Source: Membranipora membranacea (Eukaryota; Bryozoa; Gymnolaemata; Cheilostomatida; Membraniporidae). From it: 64,000 bases of DNA. The notes beneath the pieces were generated by a model, which searched no databases, was not told the origin of the DNA, and worked only from the letters and a program-made list of their open reading frames with translations. The DNA is taken from the NCBI GenBank assembly GCA_914767715.1, contig OU612067.1, forward strand, positions 12,405,001-12,469,000, in the 5' to 3' direction. This document shows, one piece after another, positions 36,101 through 43,506 of this stretch (its first letter is position 1; the number at the start of each line of letters is the position of its first letter). The position numbers and the translations under genes are program-made.

Positions 36101-38086
36101 GTGCTTAAAAAAATTGTGAGGAGGACAATTTGAATGGAATGCTTTCGAGTTCCATCATGTTGAAACGAAAAGAAAAGATTTGACCCAGTATGGATTTGAA
36201 ACTGAGCCTTCCGCGACATAGACTTTGATGCTACCTACCTTGCACAGCAGTATCTAATCATTGTAGCAGCTAACTTGCCTGGTCATCTAAATACAAACTC
36301 ATTGAATACAATGTCAATCCAATTATATAATATTGACTAGAACTGTAAAGGATTATACTATAACAATACAATAGCAATAATGAATGTAGTTTATTTGGCA
36401 GGCAGGGTTAATTATACAATAATGTTGCTGGTTGGTAATGATATATGGGGCATGAAACTCAGTGTATGTCCTAAAAATCTGAGGTCTGTAGCTCAATAAT
36501 TGCTTATTATGCCAGCTACAAAAGAAGCTTTCTCTAAAGCATCACAAATCAGTAAAATAATATGTAGGCACATTTTCTTTTTAGCAGCAGCATGGCTTCG
36601 AATGGTCTGACACCACAAATTTTTATATCATTGGATTGCTCATCTTCTGAGGAACACAGTGGTTACTTTCTTTAGTAAACAAGGAAAATATCTATTAACA
36701 TATCGAAAGCTTTATGGAAAACAGTTAAAAAATGATATAAATTGCTGCCCTGCTGCCGGCTTATGTATGCAATTATTCCACTTTCATGGGGGCAAAAAAA
36801 TACACAGTTTGTGAGTGTGTCCTAAAAATCTGAGGTCTGTAGCTCAAAAATTGCTTATGCCAGCTACAAAAGAAGCTTTCTCTAAAGCATCACAAATCAG
36901 TAGAATAATGTGTAGGCACATTTTCTTTTGAGCAGCAGCATGGCTTCGAATGGTCTTAAACCACAAATTTTTATATCATTGGATTGCTCATCTTCTGAGG
37001 AACACAGTGGTTATTTTCTTTAGTAAACAAGGAAAATATCTACCAACATATCGAAAGCTTTACGGAAAACGGTTAAAAAATGATATAAATTGCTGCCCTG
37101 CTGCCGGCTTATGTATGCAATTATTCCACTTTTATGAGGGGCAAAGAAATACACAGTTTGTGAGTGTGTCCTGAAAATCTGAGGTCTGTAGCTCAATATT
37201 TGCTTATGCCAGCTACAAAAGAAGCTTTTTCTAAAGCATCGCAAATCAGTAAAATAATGTGTAGCCAAATTATCTTTTGAGCAGCAGCATAACTTCTAAA
37301 GGTCTGTCAGCACAATTTTTTATATCATTGGATTGCTCATCTCCCGAGGTTGAGGTCTGTAGCTTGATAACTTTTTATGCCAGCCACAAAAGAAGTTTTT
37401 CGCTTTATAATTTATATGATTTTTGGCCTTTTCGAGATGTGGAGATAACTCGGGTTCACAAAATTACCTTATATGCCCTGAGTTGGTTTGGAATAAAGTC
37501 TTGTTATATATCACCTACAAAAAATGAAGTATATAATCATTCAGGTACTGCATCAAAAGTATTGAGCCGCTATTAAAAACCATTCATGAAAGACTTTGAA
37601 ATAGGTTTCTAAGTTTCTTTATGATTACTAACATTTCAGGGAAACTTTTTTATAATTTTGTTGCATCTGATTGGTTGTTGACTTATTTGACAGTTCCAAT
37701 CCTAGTTGGAGTGTTTGTCCCAGTATTGGTGTTTTTTGGGATACTAGCGACCGCGATATATCTGAGGAAAAGATCAATACCTTCGCAGTCTATCCCTGAG
37801 ACCACCAATGAAAACGTGTCCAACGTAACGGCCGAGAGGGGTCAGGATGATGGATCCTATCCGCCAGCTTATGAGGATATTGAACTAAGATTCAGCACTG
37901 TCTCAAATTCAGAGTATGCTGAGGTTGCAGATTTCGAAGGGGAACAAAAGAAAGAAAAACATGTATGAAAACTTTGAACCGATCAGCAAAGACAAACAGA
38001 ATCAGTATAAAGCGCCCAAACTCCCAGCTGGTCTAGATTCAACTGATGATGGCCATGTTTATGCAGAGGCCCAACCTCGAAACTAA
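27065..38086 (+). CDS. Gene 2: predicted single-pass membrane protein (exon model)
   Basis: Proposed exons: 27065-27151 (signal-like start), 27590-27731, 27941-28045, 31267-31479 (doubtful) and 37640-38086 (membrane segment and tail). Phases of the first three exons fit (0, then 0 to 1, then 1 to 1), and the terminal exon accepts phase 1. The ectodomain exons belong to no family I recognise. The terminal exon has an extracellular stub, one hydrophobic helix, a basic stop-transfer RKR and a cytoplasmic tail with tyrosine motifs. A stop in exon 31267-31479 and a frameshift in the tail make integrity uncertain. It is also possible that some of these exons are the 3' part of gene 1. Confidence 0.45.
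27590..27731 (+). CDS. Gene 2 exon 2, ectodomain of unknown family
   Basis: Acceptor 'gatcattttag', donor 'ACAG|gtcttt', 142 nt, phase 0 to 1. Encodes LQTCWRYVLIKPIDRVFPFQ and, later, KSVSIIGIVDLT. The alternating hydrophobic pattern fits a beta-rich extracellular domain. No family recognised. Confidence 0.5.
27941..28045 (+). CDS. Gene 2 exon 3, ectodomain of unknown family
   Basis: Acceptor 'tatttgttgcag', donor 'CCAA|gtgagt', 105 nt, phase 1 to 1. Encodes ENTGERLIQYGMIMAELRIR then TFGGLNSVLRNVDVP. Open in the phase handed over by exon 2. Confidence 0.5.
28214..28262. repeat. Perfect 21-bp hairpin
   Basis: Arms 28214-28234 and 28242-28262 (ctaccttatcaacctaatta...) are exact reverse complements with a 7-nt loop. 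Confidence 0.9.
28881..28953. repeat. Fold-back of about 33 bp arms, 3-nt loop
   Basis: 28881-28917 pairs with 28921-28953 except for a 4-nt 'ctca' insertion in the left arm. The right arm is the beginning of dispersed repeat copy B. Confidence 0.85.
28913..29022 (+). repeat. Dispersed repeat, copy B
   Basis: Matches 25728-25830 with scattered substitutions. Confidence 0.75.
31267..31479 (+). pseudogene. Gene 2 doubtful exon with in-frame TGA
   Basis: Acceptor 'tttttacag', donor 'CCAAG|gtatgt', 213 nt (multiple of 3). In the phase passed on by exon 3 the frame has a TGA at 31305-31307, but after it the same frame reads TTSNSSFKEARSADALFVTL and GTEVVKTPGTNTSP. Another frame is open in the first half. 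Either a damaged exon or a wrong exon boundary. Confidence 0.35.
31480..36470. other. Long gene-poor stretch (gene 2 intron)
   Basis: No convincing exon. A good acceptor 'tcttcttttcag' at about 31757 is followed by only 29 open codons. A hydrophobic open frame at 32953-33147 looks like a signal peptide but runs into TAG before a clear donor. A perfect hairpin lies at 34801-34852. Otherwise AT-rich sequence. Confidence 0.35.
34801..34852. repeat. Perfect 22-bp hairpin
   Basis: 34801-34822 (caagagctgagccagataca...) and 34831-34852 are exact reverse complements around an 8-nt loop. Confidence 0.9.
36471..37405 (+). repeat. Tandem repeat, about 350-bp unit, 2.5 or more copies
   Basis: 'aaaatctgaggtctgtagctc' recurs at about 36473, 36825 and 37171, and a shorter diverged copy 'gaggtctgtagcttgataac' at 37353. 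Each full unit also contains 'cagctacaaaagaagctttc' and 'gaaagctttatggaaaa'-type blocks. It lies immediately upstream of the membrane exon of gene 2. Confidence 0.85.
37640..38086 (+). CDS. Gene 2 terminal exon: membrane segment and tyrosine-motif tail (frameshifted)
   Basis: The acceptor is 'ctaacatttcag', entered in phase 1. The frame reads a short extracellular stub, the helix VPILVGVFVPVLVFFGILAT, then AIYLRKRS and a cytoplasmic tail containing PPAYEDIE and SEYAEV, to TGA at 37966-37968. Shifting frame by one base at the A-rich 'gaaagaaaaac' run just before that stop opens another 39 codons to TAA at 38084-38086, with YENF, YKAP and HVYAEA. Three more tyrosine motifs after the stop suggest the longer tail was once, or still is, coding. 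An indel in the A-run, or an assembly error, is the simplest explanation. Confidence 0.65.
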
Positions 38087-38266
38087 TCAAGACTCGTAAA
38101 TTTAGATTCATCTGCTTGATTTTTGTTTAAAGCAGGTCCACTGATGCCTGGGATCTGGGAGATTTGTCTGAAAAGCTTTGATAGTTTGATACTTTGCGCT
38201 TAATTCCGCACTTCTCATACTCATACACAATATCCGATGCACTGACAAATTTGTTAATAAATATCT

Positions 38267-40438
38267 TCAGTAAAGGTTTTCTTTTATCAATAAAGCTTTT
38301 CTAGATCTCCCCCCTACTAGAAAGGTTTGTGAAAATGTTATATCACCAATTCTTATATACAAATCAGTTTGTCCTTCTAGCTCAACAGCATGGTTAGATA
38401 GAGAGCGAGGCCTTATATCAGTAGGGGTGATAACACATTGCAGCACCTCTGCTACATTATATGGGATCAGACTATGACATGCTCCAGTATCTAACAATAC
38501 CTTAGTTAGGAAAGAATTTTGGTCATTTCTGTAAAACTTATCTGGGTTGTACAGCTCTACTGGTATGACTGGTAAGTGAAACAAAGTATTCTCCCAGGTG
38601 TGCTCTTCTAGTGAGTACTCATACGCTTCTGTGTCTTCATTCATCGTGTAAAGTGGATTCATCTCCTCAGGCTTAAAAGGAATAGACTTCTTAACTCCGT
38701 TGAAGGCGCATTGTAACAACACTAAAACCACAAACAATGTTACAAGTGTGTTCACTGCAATGGTCCAATATTGAAGTATATGATACCAGCTTGAATTAAA
38801 CCAGTCTAGAAAATTTAATTGAGGTACTTTTATAGCACTAGTCCCGTTTATACCACCTGCATTTGGCCATAGACCAAGTCTCCTCATCTTTCTTCTTTCA
38901 GTGGCTATAGTTTCAACAAAGTCATTTACTAATTCACCCTTTGAGTATATATTTGGAATCGGAATTAATTCCGAACTTTCCTTATAATAATTTAGTGTTA
39001 AGGGTTGGAATGTAATATTCGGATGAAATGCTTTGGTTTTCACCTCAATGATCGGACCCAATGTCTTGTAACTGCCATCATGCCACATATATTCAAAAGT
39101 GGTACCATTTATGCTGAACACTGTCGAAGTCCTTATTTTATGACAATCAATCTCAATTGCATTCTTGTGAATTATATTTGTCAAGGGATCAAGATATCCT
39201 GTTGTATCATGTTTGCCGTTCCAACTAAACTTGATAGGTACTCTATTCATGCATTTGGACTGAATATTAGCGTCCTTTATATTGAACTTATTCACAGGAG
39301 TACAAGTGTCAATAGCTACAATCTCACTTGTTAACATCCTAGCTGTAACATATTGATCAGAAAGCAACTTCCTCATTGCAAAAGTTGGTTCTGATTTTAT
39401 AATTGCCCCAAATAATTGTATTGCTGCCTGTTCGTGTTCACACAAATATTGTATTCCTGACCAGAAAGTTTTTAATGAATTTTTCCAAGTTGAAATTTCT
39501 AGTGATTGCGCAATAGAATTGAACATAGCAAATGTAGCCAAAATCTCTGAAGAGGCATGTTGACTAGGTACTGCAGGCAAATATTCAGGGCCACCCGTGT
39601 TATTGGATATTTCTGAATTTGTAGAAACATAATACCCTTGATCAGTCAGCATAGCTGTGATTTGTCTGTCTGTTTCTGGACATAACTCAAATCGTCGATA
39701 CCCATTTTCAGTAAAACTTAACCCTAAAGTCTTATCTAATGACAACCAATTTTCATTCCATAGTTCCCCAGATTTGATGTCCCCTTCAATATATTGACAG
39801 GATTTGTTTTGTATTGGTTCCCATAATATGGTACCGTATCCAGAAATTTCACAAATACCATCTTCATAATGGCATTCATGCATGTTACCTAGTGATGATT
39901 TAATCTGTTTAGTTTGTCTGTCCAGATATAAATAGCCTTTTTCTAACACATAATCATAAACAGTACGGTTATACCATTTACAACACCATGTATATGTTGG
40001 ATCTAATGATAAATGGGTAGATATTTCCCCATCCTTTTCATACAATTTATTTAAAACCCTTCTTTTATCTATCATATTCCGACAAGTCTCCCTAGGCACG
40101 GCTGTATATTTCTGTGTCTGATGTTGCAGTTTTTGACTTGCAAAGAAATATAGAAATGTCCAAATTGTAGTAGCACGTTCATAACATAGATATCCTACTT
40201 CTTGTTCTAGGTTTGGACGCAGCTGGAAGAAGTTCAAGTCAATTTCTTGTATACTACGATTGGATTGCTTGTATTGTGGGCATGCAGAAGGTTGCTCTAC
40301 TTTCATCAACAGAGGTGAGCGAGAGTCTATACCATCATTTTGATTACAAATCATAGGTTTATTATACCCAGTGCTCAAACCATTAGATTTTGGTAATACT
40401 AATAGCAATATTGTCATCACACATTTGACTACAAACAT
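38267..40438 (-). CDS. Retroelement Env-like glycoprotein fused to a retropepsin domain
   Basis: 723 codons from ATG 40438. An N-terminal signal peptide (residues 1-20, hydrophobic TILLLVLP) is followed by a ~535-residue cysteine-containing ectodomain with several N-x-S/T sites. A membrane helix lies at about 558-580, then a ~60-residue cytoplasmic part. Residues about 625-723 have retropepsin features: VLLDTGACHSLIP (catalytic D650-T-G), a flap-like region and a terminal ALLIKENLY in the place of the usual 'ILLGxDFL'. I cannot assign the glycoprotein class. Env followed in frame by protease is not a normal retroviral order, where protease lies between Gag and RT. The long open frame argues for recent activity or selection. 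Confidence 0.65.
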   Translation of the reverse strand: MFVVKCVMTILLLVLPKSNGLSTGYNKPMICNQNDGIDSRSPLLMKVEQPSACPQYKQSNRSIQEIDLNFFQLRPNLEQEVGYLCYERATTIWTFLYFFASQKLQHQTQKYTAVPRETCRNMIDKRRVLNKLYEKDGEISTHLSLDPTYTWCCKWYNRTVYDYVLEKGYLYLDRQTKQIKSSLGNMHECHYEDGICEISGYGTILWEPIQNKSCQYIEGDIKSGELWNENWLSLDKTLGLSFTENGYRRFELCPETDRQITAMLTDQGYYVSTNSEISNNTGGPEYLPAVPSQHASSEILATFAMFNSIAQSLEISTWKNSLKTFWSGIQYLCEHEQAAIQLFGAIIKSEPTFAMRKLLSDQYVTARMLTSEIVAIDTCTPVNKFNIKDANIQSKCMNRVPIKFSWNGKHDTTGYLDPLTNIIHKNAIEIDCHKIRTSTVFSINGTTFEYMWHDGSYKTLGPIIEVKTKAFHPNITFQPLTLNYYKESSELIPIPNIYSKGELVNDFVETIATERRKMRRLGLWPNAGGINGTSAIKVPQLNFLDWFNSSWYHILQYWTIAVNTLVTLFVVLVLLQCAFNGVKKSIPFKPEEMNPLYTMNEDTEAYEYSLEEHTWENTLFHLPVIPVELYNPDKFYRNDQNSFLTKVLLDTGACHSLIPYNVAEVLQCVITPTDIRPRSLSNHAVELEGQTDLYIRIGDITFSQTFLVGGRSRKALLIKENLY

Positions 40439-42252
40439 AAATGCCAGGTGTTAGGTACATATGTCTCTGTTTCTATAGATTTCCTTCTAATGCGCCCTAA
40501 CTTATCTGTTGTGTTAACTTGAACAGCTTTATCTTGTGAGGATTTCACTTTGGAAGTTCCTGCCTTCCTTGTTTGAGCCAAATTATAGGCATCATCGCGC
40601 CTACGGAACCTTAACACTAACCTATTGTTGCCATTAGTTTTTGATACACTTCCAAATATGTTAACCTCTGAACTGGATAGCCTGTGTTTCAATTTATCAC
40701 ACAGTATATCCCAAATCCTATGATCACTGATGGTAATAGAAACTTTAGCCCCGTACTGATTGAATCCTATCTCCCAATGTTTGATTGCTGATATTAGTGC
40801 TTCAGCTTCCCTTTCATGTTTTGGTGATAGTTGCTCTGCAGCTGTCCATTCCTTATGGTAACACCCTACTGATCTATAATTATTACTGTGTAATTGGTTC
40901 AGAGCAACTGATCCTGTGCTTTGGCTTAGCCGTAGCACCTGTAGGTGGTAATCAGGTTGGAAAGTTACTGGTTCCAAGGTTGTAGTAGGTTTGTTCTCAA
41001 GTTTGGTATGCTCATTTGTCACTACTTTCACATCTTGTAATGTTGTTTGACCATGTCTTGTACCTTGCATTTTGTGTTTCTTCTTTTTACGCAAATCTAT
41101 GTCCATCCATGGTGTGGATGTGTTCTCATAATCATTCAAACAAGAGTTTTGACGCCATTCTGGAAGACTATCAGACACCAATGGTGGCTTACTGGTTTTG
41201 TTAACCCTTCTATTTTGATGTGTTATTACCTGAAATGTTGCATTCCTATCTGTTTTCCCAGTTCTCAACATGCTAACTGATGCCAAATGTGCAATTTGTT
41301 CTTGTGTGCGTCTACATGTGAAAGCATTATGCCCCATCCTTAAACACCGACTACATTGTTGGGTCCCCCTGTGATTTAAGTTATTTGATGGCTGTAAATT
41401 TTGCCTAGCATACTCTCTAATAGTCCTCTCAGGATCAGTTCTATTATTAGTAATTGGTTGTCTGGTTCCAAAATTCCTTGATTCCTGTGGATTGAAATTG
41501 GATCGATTGTTGGAATTTGACTGTTGGTTATATCTTGGGGGATTACCCCTGTTTTGAAACGGTCTACGCTCATTTCTAAAGGGTTGTCTGTTATTATTAT
41601 AGCCATGTCTCCCTGATGGGATTTGTGGTCTATATTGTGATGGATTAGAATAACCACCCTGGCCATTATTATTGTTACGCCCTGGATTACCATATCTATC
41701 AGTCGGTCTAGCATTATTAGGATTATTTGATTGATGGCTTCCTATATTGCCATTTCTATTGCTCCTACTGGGGTCATTTTGGTGCAACTCTGTTGTCGCC
41801 TGATTAATTTTCAGACTTTCTTGTTCTGCTGATCTCTGCCTATCTCTCATATCTAATTGTTTTACTTGTTTAACTAATGATTGCATTAATTCACTATCCC
41901 CAGTGGGCATTACTGCATTTGTATGGTCAAAAGTATGTGTTCTCCTATCTTTTTCATTTGTGCCATCGAGCACCGCACTAGTGTTTTCAATTCGCTCGGC
42001 CATTTTGTATGTTTCTTGTAATGATAACTGTCCCCTATTCAAGATTGCACGTTTGGTTCTATTTTCAAGTCCTCTAATAAACTGTGCTTTAATGATTTCA
42101 TGTAATGCCTCTTCTCCTAAATCTGGGAAGGTCTGTTTTGCCAAACTTGTTATAGTAGTGAAATATTTTCCTACAGAATTTGTCCCCTTTATTCTGGTGA
42201 ACAGTTCATTTGATTTTATCAAGCCAATTCTAGAGCTGAATACTTTAGTCAA
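40429..42252 (-). CDS. Retroelement Gag C-terminal part with CCHC zinc knuckle and degenerate RNase H-like domain
   Basis: 607 codons, counted from a TTG at 42252 that directly follows the TAA; I infer it is normally reached from upstream. Residues 1-90 complete a capsid-like helical region (QFIRGLENRTKRAILNRGQ). Residues 160-290 are Asn/Arg/Gly/Pro-rich. A zinc knuckle lies at C300, C303, H308, C313 (C-x2-C-x4-H-x4-C). Residues about 435-520 resemble the RNase H domain of Ty3/gypsy-type Pol: the block AAEQLSPKHEREAEALISAI and the TDH-like SDH at 509-511. The expected first catalytic Asp ('DAS') is SQS at 443-445, while E482 and D510 are present, so catalysis is unlikely. No RT lies between the zinc knuckle and this domain. 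It overlaps the next ORF by 10 nt. Confidence 0.65.
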   Translation of the reverse strand: MTKVFSSRIGLIKSNELFTRIKGTNSVGKYFTTITSLAKQTFPDLGEEALHEIIKAQFIRGLENRTKRAILNRGQLSLQETYKMAERIENTSAVLDGTNEKDRRTHTFDHTNAVMPTGDSELMQSLVKQVKQLDMRDRQRSAEQESLKINQATTELHQNDPSRSNRNGNIGSHQSNNPNNARPTDRYGNPGRNNNNGQGGYSNPSQYRPQIPSGRHGYNNNRQPFRNERRPFQNRGNPPRYNQQSNSNNRSNFNPQESRNFGTRQPITNNRTDPERTIREYARQNLQPSNNLNHRGTQQCSRCLRMGHNAFTCRRTQEQIAHLASVSMLRTGKTDRNATFQVITHQNRRVNKTSKPPLVSDSLPEWRQNSCLNDYENTSTPWMDIDLRKKKKHKMQGTRHGQTTLQDVKVVTNEHTKLENKPTTTLEPVTFQPDYHLQVLRLSQSTGSVALNQLHSNNYRSVGCYHKEWTAAEQLSPKHEREAEALISAIKHWEIGFNQYGAKVSITISDHRIWDILCDKLKHRLSSSEVNIFGSVSKTNGNNRLVLRFRRRDDAYNLAQTRKAGTSKVKSSQDKAVQVNTTDKLGRIRRKSIETETYVPNTWHLCL

Positions 42253-42255
42253 TTT

Positions 42256-42492
42256 TTATACTAATTTATCATAATTATCTGCTACATGAGGTTTATCCTT
42301 GATGATTGATTGATATTCTAGTAATGCACTTTCCTTGAAGTATGTGGCTATTAATCTTGCCCATTGAGATTTTGGGATCCCTAAACCATGAGACTGTAGC
42401 TCAAAGCTGTCTATTAATTCGGTGAAAGTGATTTTCTCCTGAAATGAGTTGAAATATTTCTCTAAATCAGGCACCCTACCATGCATCCCCAC
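42256..42492 (-). CDS. Retroelement Gag: first capsid-like segment
   Basis: Between the TAG at 42540 and the TAA at 42258. It contains the pattern typical of retrotransposon Gag capsids: DLEKYFNSF, then SQWARLIATYFKESAL and DNYDKLV. It is in frame with the next segment, which continues the same fold after one stop codon. Confidence 0.55.
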   Translation of the reverse strand: MGMHGRVPDLEKYFNSFQEKITFTELIDSFELQSHGLGIPKSQWARLIATYFKESALLEYQSIIKDKPHVADNYDKLV

Positions 42493-42537
42493 AACCTGAA
42501 TGATATTATTGTTATTTCTCTTACCTTTCTTATGCTT

Positions 42538-43506
42538 CTAGCTGCCATCGTCTCCAGAGTCAGAGCTTCCTCCATCACTACTGTCATCACTTGAGCTAGG
42601 ATCACTGTCTCCACCGCCTCCATTGTCACCAGGCCTCTTTCTTTTGCCACCTGAGCCATTACCTTTATTTCTCCTTTCATCTCTTCCCTTGTCTCGATCA
42701 TTGCCGCGTTTCCTTGGCTTGTCTCCCTTCTTACTAACTTTCCTTCTGTCATCATCTGAATCGTCTCTCTTGTCACGTCTACCTGATCCCTTCTTTTTCT
42801 CTCTTTCCTTGCCAGGTTTGCCACTCTCCTTTTTGCCTGAAACTTTATCCTTAGGTGCCTTTCTTTTCCTTCTACAATCCTCTTCGTCTGAGCTTGAAGA
42901 ATCATCTCCAGAAGACGGATCTCCTGGTGCACCACTTGCTATCCTAGGATTTCTCCTAATCTTAGCGGGTTCCTTACCTGCACCTTTTCTAGGCATACCG
43001 CTATGTCCTGTAATTTTATATCGTGGATCAACAAATTCAATAAAATCATTCTTCCAATCATAAAATTCATCGGAACGTTCTGGCTTCATTTCACGCTTAA
43101 TTTCTAACTGAGGATATAATAAATCATCATCATTTGAATAAGGTGATACCGCCTTATCTGTATGCCTCTTGACTCGAGGTCTTGACTCAAGAAATGGATT
43201 AGTGTTGGAGAACTTACCAGCATGAGAGCATTGATTTGCATTTGATACAGGCGCTTGAGTCCGTACATGTTCTCGTTCTCTATCCCTGTCTGCTTCCATC
43301 GCCATATATCGATGTAGCGGTGTAGAGTGTCTCTCATCAGTTCTTTGATGAAGCTGGACTTCTGCAAATGAGGTATGATCATCACTAGGCATGTCCTGGC
43401 TGGAATAGTCTGAAAACTTGCCTGCCTTCCTGATTTCTTCATCAACACCTGACGAGGATTTACTCTCTCCTCCTCTCCTATTGATTGCTGATTCATAGGG
43501 GGGCAA
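42538..43506 (-). CDS. Retroelement ORF: basic/acidic repetitive region, ends in TAG
   Basis: 322 codons in the same frame as the two downstream Gag segments. It begins after the C6 run at 43497-43503. Features: an ordered patch (EFYDWKNDFIEFVDPRYKIT), then long Lys/Arg/Asp/Ser-rich low-complexity tracts (KKESGKPGKEREKKKGSGRR) and a Gly/Ser/Asp tail. It stops at TAG 42538-42540. The same frame resumes after the TAG without another stop until 42258. Confidence 0.5.
   Translation of the reverse strand: MPPYESAINRRGGESKSSSGVDEEIRKAGKFSDYSSQDMPSDDHTSFAEVQLHQRTDERHSTPLHRYMAMEADRDREREHVRTQAPVSNANQCSHAGKFSNTNPFLESRPRVKRHTDKAVSPYSNDDDLLYPQLEIKREMKPERSDEFYDWKNDFIEFVDPRYKITGHSGMPRKGAGKEPAKIRRNPRIASGAPGDPSSGDDSSSSDEEDCRRKRKAPKDKVSGKKESGKPGKEREKKKGSGRRDKRDDSDDDRRKVSKKGDKPRKRGNDRDKGRDERRNKGNGSGGKRKRPGDNGGGGDSDPSSSDDSSDGGSSDSGDDGS

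Noticed and set aside
42462..42935. 157-codon minus-strand frame
   Set aside because: Shadow of the low-complexity region of the 42538-43506 frame.
42623..43063. 146-codon plus-strand Ser/Leu/Pro frame
   Set aside because: Antisense shadow of the same low-complexity region.
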